Source of the DNA: a virus
Reading direction: 5' to 3' (one strand)
Virus record (IMG/VR): IMGVR_UViG_3300032326_001081
Location: 1 to 37,734 of that record
DNA: 37,734 bases
Below are positions 31,101 to 37,698 of the stretch, in pieces (position 1 is the stretch's first letter; each line of letters begins with the position of its first letter). The translations under genes and the position numbers were made by a program. The notes beneath the pieces were generated by a model. That model did no database searches. It saw only the letters and a list, made by a program, of their open reading frames with translations, and was not told the origin of the DNA.

Positions 31101-32332
31101 AAAGCATGGCGCTCCTCAACCAGCGCGATGTCGGCAACGCGATCGAGGCTCACGCCGGGCCGGAGACAGTCAAGGTCCTGCGCGGCTGGGTCGATCTGTT
31201 CGCTGCCGGCGGTGTGCGTGATGCGGCGGCTCACCTCGGGCCTTCGAAGCTCTTCAACCGCATGCTAGGCCGCTTGTCGTCCGCCGTGCTGATCGGGCGC
31301 GTGTCGGTGCTGGCGATTCAATCGACGCAACTTGGGGCGGCACAAGCGGAGATGCCCGTGGGTGCCTACGTCACGCGGCTGGCCAAGCTCCTGACCGGGC
31401 AACTCGGGTGGGCGGATGCGCTGAAAAGTCCCTTCATCCAGCGCCGACTGGCATCGATGCCGCCCGCCTTCCGGCAGGCGATGGAAGGGCTGGCGGCGGA
31501 GAAGCCAAACCGTCTGAAATACGCGGTCCAGCGGATCGGCGAAAGTATCAGCGGGGCGGATGCGCTCTTCACCTCCGGGACCTACGCGATCATTTACGAT
31601 TACCAACTGAAACAGCTCCGCGCGGCCGGGGTGGCCAACCCGGAAGAAGCGGCGGCGGAAGCCGCGGAGAGGCTTGTGGAGCGTGTGGCGCAACCCGTCC
31701 GCATGGGAACCCGCTCGCTTTTTGAGAACCAGACCACCAACCCGATGGCGCGGGCGATGTGGGCCTTTGCCTCGGAACCCCGGCAGAAGTTTGCGCTCAT
31801 CGCTTACCGCATGATGCTGGCCAAGCAGAAAAAGGGCTCGGCGCTGTCCGCCCTGGGCGAGGTTCGTTTCTGGCGCGCGGCGGCGGTCACGTGGATCTGG
31901 GGCGGCGTCGTGGCGGCGATCATCCGCGCGGCCATGCGGGACGTGCGGGATGATGAGGATGACGAGTGGTTTGACGAACGGAACTGGGACCCGAAACGCA
32001 TGGGCATTGCGGCGCTGACTGGCCCCTTCTACGGCATTCCGATGCTGGGCGAGGAGATCGAATCCGGCGCGATGCTGGCCGCGGGCGAGCGTCCATTTTC
32101 CGGCACGCTGTTTTCGAGTGCATCGCAGGCCGTCCCCGCGGCCATGGATCTGGTCACGCTGGAAAGCATGGAAGGCGGGGCGGACGAAGTGCTGCGCGAT
32201 GTCGAATCGATCACCATGGCGTCCGCGTTTGTGTCCGGCACCGGCAGCGCCGCCACGTCCCTGATGCATATCGTCCGGGATCTTTACGGCTTGGTGACGA
32301 ATGCCATGGGCGGCGAGGAACCGGAGGAATAA
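25166..32332 (+). CDS. giant polyvalent internal virion protein (gp16-like) with peptidase and ART domains
   Basis: A 2388-residue protein, the largest gene. The N-terminal third is helical with two hydrophobic patches (about 352-375 and 513-530). At 763-767 is HEKTH, the HExxH zinc-metallopeptidase motif. Around 985-1255 is an ADP-ribosyltransferase-like domain of the polyvalent-protein type: YHGTPHKVRKFSLEKIGTGE, then GWGLYFADSRAVAEDYA and the closing NYVIFDDADIEII. A long helical region follows, with a final membrane-like segment near 2234-2256 (VTWIWGGVVAAII). It is probably ejected with the DNA, and the enzyme domains may act on host targets at once. No lysozyme or transglycosylase domain is visible, unlike T7 gp16. 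Confidence 0.8.
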   Translation: MAITIQNMQGSGLDPLMGNAMAGIRADDENPLDLAEESRRRAVETRTAFMGKVNDRLANFDAFAPQASEGARKRALVDAYLFGAMGYKPARGLARERQRALVATELLGGAGAASDDEFFAEISGRATKQKAEAELWKELSTAARNEALQVLGGKGKLAGDTTPGGVDEWMMQVEASPGYRPDLRADYRLAWLEERENFSAAVEPFETEVQEVWRGMQSGESTFPEIFDRLEPDQREGFKEALAAMARAMPAKDRPTFLANLAKQAGRDLSALPGQVDRGLGRAVQEGGTINWEDFLGTERARMARREKEAATVAGIRARWDFVDDVRRIAEEVRDPVKPLTEAPGFLRAVEMGAYAAPQAVATTLTALIPFAGPVASFGIIREDSYQQIRGELLRGGADEKKAQQWAEGLSGVVAVPSAALERLGASAVIGKLPGLNRLLTKLADKAGRNALARGTIRTLGGGAFETGIELSQDLLNPLSIETARALGQDLPGVEWRNGKDGVLDGYWAKATTTFVAILPLAIMGAAGGRMRDERNRAFSQASDLELRALGLSDSAIAEIRGAEGYQSLDAAVTSAVATADPASETAIDATQELAEEIEARRKALEDAQASGVLPRFREENGEWTVFDGVTGEEIGKAPNYRGAVRLAAAKTQSIDLQAADEVEQARVDFLESTMEAMEATGGEGLAQDFRPGERVTTAQAAAESSDAEARIAWQARSRETVETGDSAMADLVLGQSTTEVADGVRRSVNRMNQGATALTVLHEKTHVDFRRALASGKLTQGETLAVVRAVQNVLQTRDTRRGAAGKIAFHYLPDADADVTLEHLDEAVAELVEAEILRTRKTDAGAVPPGVITRNLRAIGRVLAGRAPRFMAFLRAMRDHFGLVFRRAAAVNRALRSGEIQREEYDAFLAKLQGREEQQDFEQLARDAEARILAGEQAVDELDDMEPFSVGRASVMPTADTRVFQGAEGSPSVIGPASFSISAYHGTPHKVRKFSLEKIGTGEGAQAYGWGLYFADSRAVAEDYASALANIPGTARDTLKVGKQAIAEAIGEGYQGRWIADIAKEKLLARAAALESYPARALPYKDAAKNIREVYKSKGGNLYTVRLNVEDDQLLDWDKPLSEQSEAVQAAIEKAQRAMNDSKDWSNWTGQNIHAAMELFAMKSFRENTPEAVSRSMASIGICGIRYLDGNSRNNQFSVRGAGNYHTVINSSNGQKTAEFEGPDSYDQATAKAAELNGQGSYNYVIFDDADIEIIEENGNPVDLKAPGETAFSVGWSGLADALRGDAIGRIKNPLRRAEAMKRVAEAMAEATAGLERLEVRVGSRRLKKSLQNEMKVRQALRAEELEMEAMRKHLGALMAPEETAMLFEQPVHAALTIEKTDKNGRKYRAGRILSKTAAVKRRPELFETQGLGGHYDGAGTAHRGLFGGSMEPDVLAQELFEEGLISEPYADAMWEALDREAVSVTNAKAAMDAAHAAIKQARQQAATEAKEWMEGALENQAVHFSPADEIRRALALLDGILNVVPAEIRGKVGGYTQLARLGGEETRLAFLRDRLARVDAELEKWLRAQYDAEWKRLLARAKPDKDEAGKRPVGKAGASVHELFRTLEIAMNWTPAEAEAEAMKLEILANGGELTAEEEAHNMLLANMLPMVADWRKADAARRESAVIEGQKIFLDGYARYTIQVLKKREARARKRAVLQADAGGDTSAAKRREKMREGATKTGRSLDALLSLLSFEQVVGLAFGENSKEGNALVDAERAAAARKFDNITAAENEIERLLADLGGGKYRGESLRYAMAHTRRVEWTDFRGEKQNLSELEAITAILMWRQEDGRRHMEGHLDDSGAPVGEWHWRQQDIDTIENQLSDAAKALRLHLSTAYAAEYARLNAIFESLYGVSLPKHKDYSPLSMKPVQVQAGQMLDPGSGMAMSGASLTPGSLRNRMTAGVAEPDFKDALQHYLAHVRQMEHWMAYAPFATESMALLNQRDVGNAIEAHAGPETVKVLRGWVDLFAAGGVRDAAAHLGPSKLFNRMLGRLSSAVLIGRVSVLAIQSTQLGAAQAEMPVGAYVTRLAKLLTGQLGWADALKSPFIQRRLASMPPAFRQAMEGLAAEKPNRLKYAVQRIGESISGADALFTSGTYAIIYDYQLKQLRAAGVANPEEAAAEAAERLVERVAQPVRMGTRSLFENQTTNPMARAMWAFASEPRQKFALIAYRMMLAKQKKGSALSALGEVRFWRAAAVTWIWGGVVAAIIRAAMRDVRDDEDDEWFDERNWDPKRMGIAALTGPFYGIPMLGEEIESGAMLAAGERPFSGTLFSSASQAVPAAMDLVTLESMEGGADEVLRDVESITMASAFVSGTGSAATSLMHIVRDLYGLVTNAMGGEEPEE

Positions 32333-32382
32333 AGTCGGACCCCCTACCTTGGCCCGGCGGTGATGCAGGGCCAGCGTGTGGC

Positions 32383-33276
32383 ATGGCCATCGGTGTGGAA
32401 ACGGCGGATCTCGCTTACACGGGGAACGGTTCGACCGTTTCCTTCCCGATCACGTTCACGTTTGAAGTCTCGAGTGACGTGGATGTGTATGTGAACGGCG
32501 CGGTTGTCACGTCGGGGATCACGATTTCCACGGGCGCGGTGGTGTTTGCCACGGCTCCGGCGGCGGGCGCGAAAATCCGCATCCTTCGGCAAACTCCGCT
32601 GGATCAACCCCGCCCCTTCGATGATCCGCAGAAAGTGACACTGGCCGAAAACGGCAGGGCTCTGGATCGCGTGGTGAGGCAAATGCAGGAACTCGAAAGC
32701 CGCCGGGCGGACACGGCCGCGCGTGCGGTGCTGGCACCTTTCGGCGAGTCGCTGGCCGCGCTGCCGGTGGTGGCGCAACGCGCTTCCCGGTATCTCGCCT
32801 TCGATGCCTCGGGCAACCCGACTGCTGGCGCACTGACGGATGACACGGCAGCGGATCGAGCGGAAGCCGCGGCGTCATTGGTGGCGATCACGGCGCTGCT
32901 GACCGTGTTCGGGGATTTCACGGTGGGATCGACGCACTACGGGAAATTGATCACCAGCGTCTTGCCCTGCGAAATCACTTTCCCGTCCGTCGCTCCGACA
33001 AATGCCGGCCGCTTTGCGGTCGATACGCTGGCGAGCGAATACACGATTTCCGGCTTCGTGTTTGCTGAGGGTGGCGGCTACGTCACCGAAATCCCGACAG
33101 GCTCGGGGATTTGGGTTTTTGAGATCGTCGCCGGGAATTGGGTGGCACGCGGATCCGCGATGAAAACCGCCGCCGCGCAGGCCGACAGCACCGCCGCCAA
33201 TGTCGCCGCCTTGGTGACCGATTTCAACGGTCTCCTCGCCAAACTCCGCACCGCCGGACTCCTCGCCTCCGCATGA
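32383..33276 (+). CDS. tail fibre protein with T7-like N-terminal adaptor
   Basis: A 297-residue protein. The N-terminal 90 residues (YTGNGSTVSFPITFTFEVSS, DVDVYVNGAVV, PAAGAKIRILRQTPLDQP) are the phage T7 gp17-type tail-attachment domain. Then come a coiled coil (LDRVVRQMQELESRRA), a beta-rich part and an alanine-rich C-terminal helix. It is short for a fibre and shares an ATGA with the SGNH hydrolase gene, so the receptor-binding function may be divided between the two proteins. Confidence 0.8.
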   Translation: MAIGVETADLAYTGNGSTVSFPITFTFEVSSDVDVYVNGAVVTSGITISTGAVVFATAPAAGAKIRILRQTPLDQPRPFDDPQKVTLAENGRALDRVVRQMQELESRRADTAARAVLAPFGESLAALPVVAQRASRYLAFDASGNPTAGALTDDTAADRAEAAASLVAITALLTVFGDFTVGSTHYGKLITSVLPCEITFPSVAPTNAGRFAVDTLASEYTISGFVFAEGGGYVTEIPTGSGIWVFEIVAGNWVARGSAMKTAAAQADSTAANVAALVTDFNGLLAKLRTAGLLASA

Positions 33277-34550
33277 ACCGCCGCTCCTCCACCTTCCGCA
33301 AACTCCTCATGGCCGGGGCATTTTCTGGCCGGGCTTTGCCGCCTGTCACCTCCCTTGCCATTTTCGGTGATTCGATCACGGATCAAAACTCGCTTGAGCT
33401 AACGGGTGATTTCGTGGATGCAAATGCCATCGGGTATTTCACTCAGGCGCAAATGATCATGGGGCACCCGATCACGTTGAGCAGGCGGACCGTGTCAGCG
33501 TATGGGGATGTCGGCGACTACACATTCGGTTACGGCAGCTATTCCCCCGCTGACCTCATCAATGGCAACCGCTCGGGGGATGGAGTCTATCCGTTGAGCG
33601 ACATCGCCACCGCCGATCCGGCCAACATTTTTTGCTTTTGCGGGTCCAACACCGGCAGCTCGACGGTGGAACAGCTCGTGGCGGACATCCTCACTCTTTG
33701 GGATACATTCCGCGCTGCAGGGCGTCGCGTATTTGCTGCTGAGATCCTTCCGCGCGCATCGTCCCCAAGCTACAATTCCACTTCGCTCGCCAACTGCTAC
33801 GCCGCAAATGCCCTCCTCAAAACCGCCGCCGCATCGCGGGGGATTCCGTTTCTCGAATGGGCGCACGTTGTGGCCTTGGGGCCGAATGATTTCGGTGATC
33901 CGGCTTTGCTGGGCGGTGTATCCGGCAGCGATGGAGTCCACCCCAACACGCGCGGGGCACAACGACTTGGCGCAGCATGGGCCGCGTGGTTCGCGCCTTA
34001 TGTCGGTCCGGCGTGGGAGCCGCCTGCATCCGGCGATGCCGCATGGCTCACCACAAACCCCTACATGAGCGGAGACGTGTCCGGCATCGCTACAGGCTGG
34101 ACGACAACGAATCCAGTAGGCGGCACCATTACACGGTCGAAGGTGACTGATCCTGACGGCACAGTATGGCAGCGACTTGCATGGTCACAGCCCGGCACCT
34201 ACAATTTCGGCACGTTTCGGCAAGCATCCGGCACGGGGACATTTCAGGCGGGCGACATCGTGGTTCCCGTCGCTCGCGTCAGCAGCCAAGCAAGCGGATG
34301 GGATTTCAAAGGATTGCGGCTCACCGCATACTCGACGATCAGCCCCGGGGCTCTAACAGCAAGAGCAAGCGCGCACAACATCACTAATCTAGCCGCCTCC
34401 GCGTCCAACGTCATCGACCCCGTCAACGGCCTGATCGTCGGCTTTCCGTTTGAAGTCGCCGCGAACACGACAGCAATGTTCACCTACATTCAGGCGTTCG
34501 GCTCAGGCACATTCGACGTGCGCCAAGTCGGGCTTGTGAAAATCGCATAA
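33273..34550 (+). CDS. SGNH/GDSL hydrolase-containing tail spike
   Basis: A 425-residue protein. AIFGDSITDQNS (S34 of block I), CGSNTGSS (block III-type) and SDGVHPNTRG (D220 and H223 of block V) define an SGNH/GDSL esterase in the first 240 residues. A beta-rich C-terminal half (about 260-425, with GTYNFGTFRQASGTGTF) looks like a carbohydrate-binding or trimerising module. Such enzymes on phage tails remove acetyl groups from capsule or O-antigen sugars. The start is fixed by the ATGA overlap with the fibre gene. The DNA here is less GC-rich than the head genes, as expected for host-range genes that are exchanged often. Confidence 0.85.
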   Translation: MNRRSSTFRKLLMAGAFSGRALPPVTSLAIFGDSITDQNSLELTGDFVDANAIGYFTQAQMIMGHPITLSRRTVSAYGDVGDYTFGYGSYSPADLINGNRSGDGVYPLSDIATADPANIFCFCGSNTGSSTVEQLVADILTLWDTFRAAGRRVFAAEILPRASSPSYNSTSLANCYAANALLKTAAASRGIPFLEWAHVVALGPNDFGDPALLGGVSGSDGVHPNTRGAQRLGAAWAAWFAPYVGPAWEPPASGDAAWLTTNPYMSGDVSGIATGWTTTNPVGGTITRSKVTDPDGTVWQRLAWSQPGTYNFGTFRQASGTGTFQAGDIVVPVARVSSQASGWDFKGLRLTAYSTISPGALTARASAHNITNLAASASNVIDPVNGLIVGFPFEVAANTTAMFTYIQAFGSGTFDVRQVGLVKIA

Positions 34551-34554
34551 CCCC

Positions 34555-35130
34555 ATGACCCGCATTTTCCCCATCACCGGCTATCTGCAAAAGGAGGGCG
34601 ACCCCACCGGGATCCACCGCATCCGGCGGGAAATCCTTGCGCCGTTGGAACAGGCGTTTGTGGAGTTTGATATCGAGCCCGTCCGCCCGTGGAAATCCGA
34701 TTGGTGCGAACTCGCCAAGCGCGCTTCCCTCGATGGTATATCTTCCGTGGTCATCGTCGCCTATTCCTGGGGCGCTGGATGGGCGGCCCAGGTCCTTGCA
34801 CGAGAACTCATGAAGCTTGGCATTCCCGTCCGCCTCATGGTCTTGATCGATCCCGTTTACCGCCCCCTCTGGCTCCCGGCCTGGGGCTTTGCCAATCTCC
34901 TCGGATTCCGCGCCATCGTTCCCAACTCCGCCACCATCGACGTGCCTCCCAATGTCTGGCGCGTCGTTGGCATCCGCCAAAACAAAACCGTCCCCTGCGG
35001 CCACCCCATCCGCTGGGATGGCGTCACCATGCGTCTACCGCTTATCGATTCCACCCACCTGACCATCGACGATTCCCCCGAAGCCTCCTCCCTTGTCTCC
35101 ACTGAAATCTCCAAACTGATCCACACATGA
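34555..35130 (+). CDS. alpha/beta hydrolase, possible second tail esterase
   Basis: A 191-residue protein with an alpha/beta-hydrolase layout: VVIVAYSWGAGWAAQVLARE around S71 (nucleophile elbow AxSxG instead of GxSxG), D99 in VLIDPVYRP and H168 in DSTHLTID as a plausible catalytic triad. It is short and has no signal peptide. It starts 4 bases after the SGNH gene and shares ATGA with the next gene, so it belongs to the tail/host-recognition group; substrate unknown. A cytoplasmic lipase or lysis role cannot be excluded. Confidence 0.75.
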   Translation: MTRIFPITGYLQKEGDPTGIHRIRREILAPLEQAFVEFDIEPVRPWKSDWCELAKRASLDGISSVVIVAYSWGAGWAAQVLARELMKLGIPVRLMVLIDPVYRPLWLPAWGFANLLGFRAIVPNSATIDVPPNVWRVVGIRQNKTVPCGHPIRWDGVTMRLPLIDSTHLTIDDSPEASSLVSTEISKLIHT

Positions 35131-35447
35131 CCACCATCAACATCCCCGGCGGCGCTTACGACGAAGTTTTCGAAACACTCCCCGGCCAGCCTTACCGCTT
35201 GGGGCTCTATTCGGCCACTGGCAATGATGCCGCCGACATGGCCGCCACCGCCCTCCAAGGTGAATCCACGGCCAGCGCATCCATCGCGCTGTTTGATATG
35301 TCATCCGGCGAGGCAATCGCATGGGACGCCGCCACCGCAGATACCGTCGGCAACTGGACCTTTGTAGCGCTGACCAAGTGGACGCGCATCACAATCTCCG
35401 GCACCGAAGGCGATGCCTTCAACCTCTCCCTCGTCGAAATCCGCTGA
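35127..35447 (+). CDS. small beta-rich protein of the tail module
   Basis: A 106-residue protein, coupled to the hydrolase by ATGA. Evenly spaced beta strands (EVFETLPGQPYRLGLYSATG, ASASIALFDMSSGEAIAWD, WTRITISGTEGDAFNLSLVE) suggest a single jelly-roll or galactose-binding-like domain. It may be a fibre tip or chaperone. The family is not recognised. Confidence 0.55.
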   Translation: MTTINIPGGAYDEVFETLPGQPYRLGLYSATGNDAADMAATALQGESTASASIALFDMSSGEAIAWDAATADTVGNWTFVALTKWTRITISGTEGDAFNLSLVEIR

Positions 35448-35457
35448 TCTCCAAAAT

Positions 35458-35516
35458 GCGCGGGCCGGTGGGGTTTTTATGGGTTTCCCCTCCTGCCGAC
35501 AGGACCCGGCCCGCGC
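35458..35516 (+). promoter_or_regulatory. predicted three-way-junction RNA just upstream of the endolysin gene
   Basis: GCGCGGGCCGG (35458-35468) pairs perfectly with CCGGCCCGCGC (35506-35516). Inside, GGGG (35470-35473) pairs with CCCC (35487-35490), and TCCTG (35491-35495) pairs with CAGGA (35500-35504) around a CCGA loop, leaving almost no unpaired bases at the junction. It ends 13 bases before the endolysin ATG at 35530, whose Shine-Dalgarno site is not evident, so it may control lysis-gene translation or terminate upstream transcripts. Confidence 0.6.
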
Positions 35517-35529
35517 GCCTTCCCCTGCG

Positions 35530-36129
35530 ATGAACATCCCGAAACAATATGAATGGTTGCCGCGGCTCCGCCGCCGCGAGGGCCTGCCCCGCACGATCAG
35601 CCTGGCGCTGGCGGAATACGGCGTGCGCGAGATCGTGGGCCGGGGAAGCAATGCGACGATTATCGCATGGCGGGATGAACTGAATCTGGCAGGCGTGCGC
35701 ATTGCCGGATTTTCTGACGATGACACCGCATGGTGCGGGCTGTTTGCGGCCATCGTGTGCTATCGCCGGGCAGGGCGGGCGGCGGAGGTGGTCAAGGAAC
35801 CGTTGTGGGCGCGACACTGGGCGCGCTATGGCACAGCGGTAGCGACACGCCGACAAGGGCGACTGGTGAATGCCGGCGAGCTGCGGCCAAGCCTCGGGGA
35901 CGTGCCGGTTTTCGAGCGGGGCGACGGTGGGCACGTCGGGTTCTATGTTGGCGAGGATGCCGGTCATTTCCACGTCATCGGCGGGAATCAGGGCAACCGG
36001 GTGTCCATCATGCGCATGGAGAAACGGCGCTGCCTTGCCGTGCGTCGTCCGCCTTACTTCAAGCCCCCCGCATCGATGCGGCCTTTCTATCTTGCTGCCT
36101 CCGGCATCGTCTCAAAAAACGAAGCGTAA
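35530..36129 (+). CDS. endolysin, TIGR02594-like (NlpC/P60/CHAP-type)
   Basis: A 199-residue protein with a cysteine-peptidase pattern: SDDDTAWCGLFAAIVCYRRA with Cys69, then GDVPVFERGDGGHVGFYVGE with His135, and GGNQGNRVSIMRM following. This is the TIGR02594 family found as endolysins in temperate phages. It would cut peptide or amide bonds in host peptidoglycan at the end of infection. No signal peptide, so it probably needs the adjacent membrane protein as holin. I start at ATG 35530, after the stem-loop; the open frame upstream runs through the structured region. Confidence 0.8.
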   Translation: MNIPKQYEWLPRLRRREGLPRTISLALAEYGVREIVGRGSNATIIAWRDELNLAGVRIAGFSDDDTAWCGLFAAIVCYRRAGRAAEVVKEPLWARHWARYGTAVATRRQGRLVNAGELRPSLGDVPVFERGDGGHVGFYVGEDAGHFHVIGGNQGNRVSIMRMEKRRCLAVRRPPYFKPPASMRPFYLAASGIVSKNEA

Positions 36130-36131
36130 CC

Positions 36132-36428
36132 ATGGCCACCGCGAAACAATCCTCCCTCAACACGGTGCTGCTGGTGCTGTCGATCCTCGGCGGTGCCGTG
36201 ACTGTGATCAAGTTCGTGGCTCCGCTGTCCACGATGCCGGCGGAACTCGAGAACGTGCAGAGCGACGTGCGCGACATGGCGCATGTCCAGGCCGTGCAGA
36301 CTGAGGCCCTGAAAACGCTGGCGGAGGTTGCCACGGATTCGAAACAGCTCCGGCGCGATGTCGATCGGCACGAAGGCGAGCTGCAGGGCGTCAAGGAACG
36401 GCTTGGCCGACTGGAGAAAGTGCCGTGA
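36132..36428 (+). CDS. holin-like membrane protein with coiled coil
   Basis: A 98-residue protein: an N-terminal membrane segment (TVLLVLSILGGAVTVIKFVA, about residues 10-30), then a long coiled coil (MPAELENVQSDVRDMAHVQA) to the end. It starts 2 bases after the endolysin stop. Proteins of this shape and position serve as holins or spanin-like lysis accessories; DUF2730/XhlA-like phage proteins look similar. It overlaps the end of the convergent integrase gene by 38 bases, and there is no terminator between. Confidence 0.6.
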   Translation: MATAKQSSLNTVLLVLSILGGAVTVIKFVAPLSTMPAELENVQSDVRDMAHVQAVQTEALKTLAEVATDSKQLRRDVDRHEGELQGVKERLGRLEKVP

Positions 36429-37617
36429 TTTCAGGAAGGGCGTGGATCGCATCGGCCAGCGCTTTCTGGTGGTGCGTGTAAAGCCGGTGAATCTTCGCGT
36501 CGGAATGTCCGGCGAGGGACTGGCGAACATCGGCCGGGATTCCCGCCTCCGCGAGCTGGGAAACGAACGTGTGGCGGAGGCTGTGAAACGACCGCACGGC
36601 AGGCGTGCCGCATGGCAGGACGATTTGGCGAGGCACACCGGCGCGGTCGCATAGCTGCGCGAACAGGCGGGAAATCTCCCCTTTCGGCAAACCGGCAAGA
36701 GTCGGGAAGAATTCCGGGCCGGGCTGCGCGTTCAGCCATGCGGCGAGGTCTGCCGCCAGCGGGATTTCCACGCGAGTCTGGCGCCGCGCGGTCTTCTTTG
36801 GCAGGGCGTAGAGGGTGCCCCCGCGGAGCTGGTCGGGCGTGACCGCGAGGCAATCCATCATCCGGAGCCCGGTGCGCACGGCGAGCAAGATCAGGCCATG
36901 CCATGGATTCCCGGCGGAGTAGTCGAGCAAGGCCCGCACCTCGGCGTCCGTGAAGCGTGTCCTGACCTGGCTATCGGTTTCCGGCAGCGGGCGAATCCCT
37001 GCGGCCGGATTGACCCGGCAATGGCCGGACAGGACCGCGCCGTGAAGGGACTGGCGGAAGCATCGAAGGAGCTGATTTACCGTGGACGCGCGGCGTCGGC
37101 GTCCTTTTGACGAAACCGATTCCGTGGCGAGCCGTGCCACGGCTGCCTCGATGTGCTGGGCGGTGAGATCCGCCACCGGGCCAAGCCATACCTTCCGGGG
37201 GAGCACCCGGGCGAATTCCCGCTTGGTTCTGTGGTATATTTCGCCGGTTGCGCTGCTCACTCTGCGGTCCCTTTCGGCAAGCCATTCGTCCACCTGCTCG
37301 GCAACCGTGACGGGTCGCCAAGACGGATCGGCAAGGCGGCGGATATCCTCCAGGTGCATTTGGGCGCGATCGAGATCCAGCCGCCCGGCCGTGGCGTCTT
37401 CTCCGGCACGCTCCAGGATGCGAAGAACGGCAAGCCCCATGCCGGCGGATCGATCATAAGCCCGTCGCGCGTCTGCTTCCATCGTGGCGGCAATCCTAAT
37501 TGCTTCCCTTCTTGCCGATGTTTTTAGGGAGTGACGGCAACGCTCGCCGCTGGGTAGCATGAAGGACGCCCAGTAAGTGCGCCCGCGTAAGTAGATCGAA
37601 GCCATTTGTGCCCGCAT
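36391..37617 (-). CDS. int: prophage tyrosine integrase
   Basis: A 408-residue tyrosine recombinase next to attR. Catalytic motifs: RTGLRMMD (Arg I), PKKTARRQ (Lys), HSLRHTF (H-x-x-R), AGHSDAK and the nucleophile in HRLYTHHQ. The N-terminus has an arm-binding domain (SIYLRGRTYWASFMLPSG) and a SAM-like core-binding domain (AEQVDEWLAERDRRVSSATG). I start at ATG 37617, with GGGAG 8 bases upstream; the frame is open to 37695, at the att repeat, but has no such site there. It catalyses recombination between phage attP and the host tRNA gene. Its 3' end overlaps the holin-like gene. Confidence 0.95.
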   Translation of the reverse strand: MRAQMASIYLRGRTYWASFMLPSGERCRHSLKTSARREAIRIAATMEADARRAYDRSAGMGLAVLRILERAGEDATAGRLDLDRAQMHLEDIRRLADPSWRPVTVAEQVDEWLAERDRRVSSATGEIYHRTKREFARVLPRKVWLGPVADLTAQHIEAAVARLATESVSSKGRRRRASTVNQLLRCFRQSLHGAVLSGHCRVNPAAGIRPLPETDSQVRTRFTDAEVRALLDYSAGNPWHGLILLAVRTGLRMMDCLAVTPDQLRGGTLYALPKKTARRQTRVEIPLAADLAAWLNAQPGPEFFPTLAGLPKGEISRLFAQLCDRAGVPRQIVLPCGTPAVRSFHSLRHTFVSQLAEAGIPADVRQSLAGHSDAKIHRLYTHHQKALADAIHALPEITALSPVGQAVP

Positions 37618-37631
37618 TGTGACAACTCCCA

Positions 37632-37653
37632 AAGACTCCGCAAGACTCAAGAC
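37632..37653. repeat. AAGACTC direct repeats upstream of int (candidate arm sites)
   Basis: AAGACTC occurs at 37632-37638 and 37642-37648, followed by AAGAC at 37649-37653, about 45 bases from the att repeat and just upstream of the int start. Short direct repeats at this spot are typical of integrase arm-binding sites. The same motif was not seen beside attL. Confidence 0.35.
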
Positions 37654-37698
37654 GAGGGAAACCAAGGAATCCAAGCCCCGCCGGGCCGTGGTCACTTC

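Noticed and set aside
32383-34550. A diversity-generating retroelement, as in BPP-1, acting on the tail genes.
   Set aside because: No reverse transcriptase gene and no template/variable repeat pair were seen anywhere in the window.
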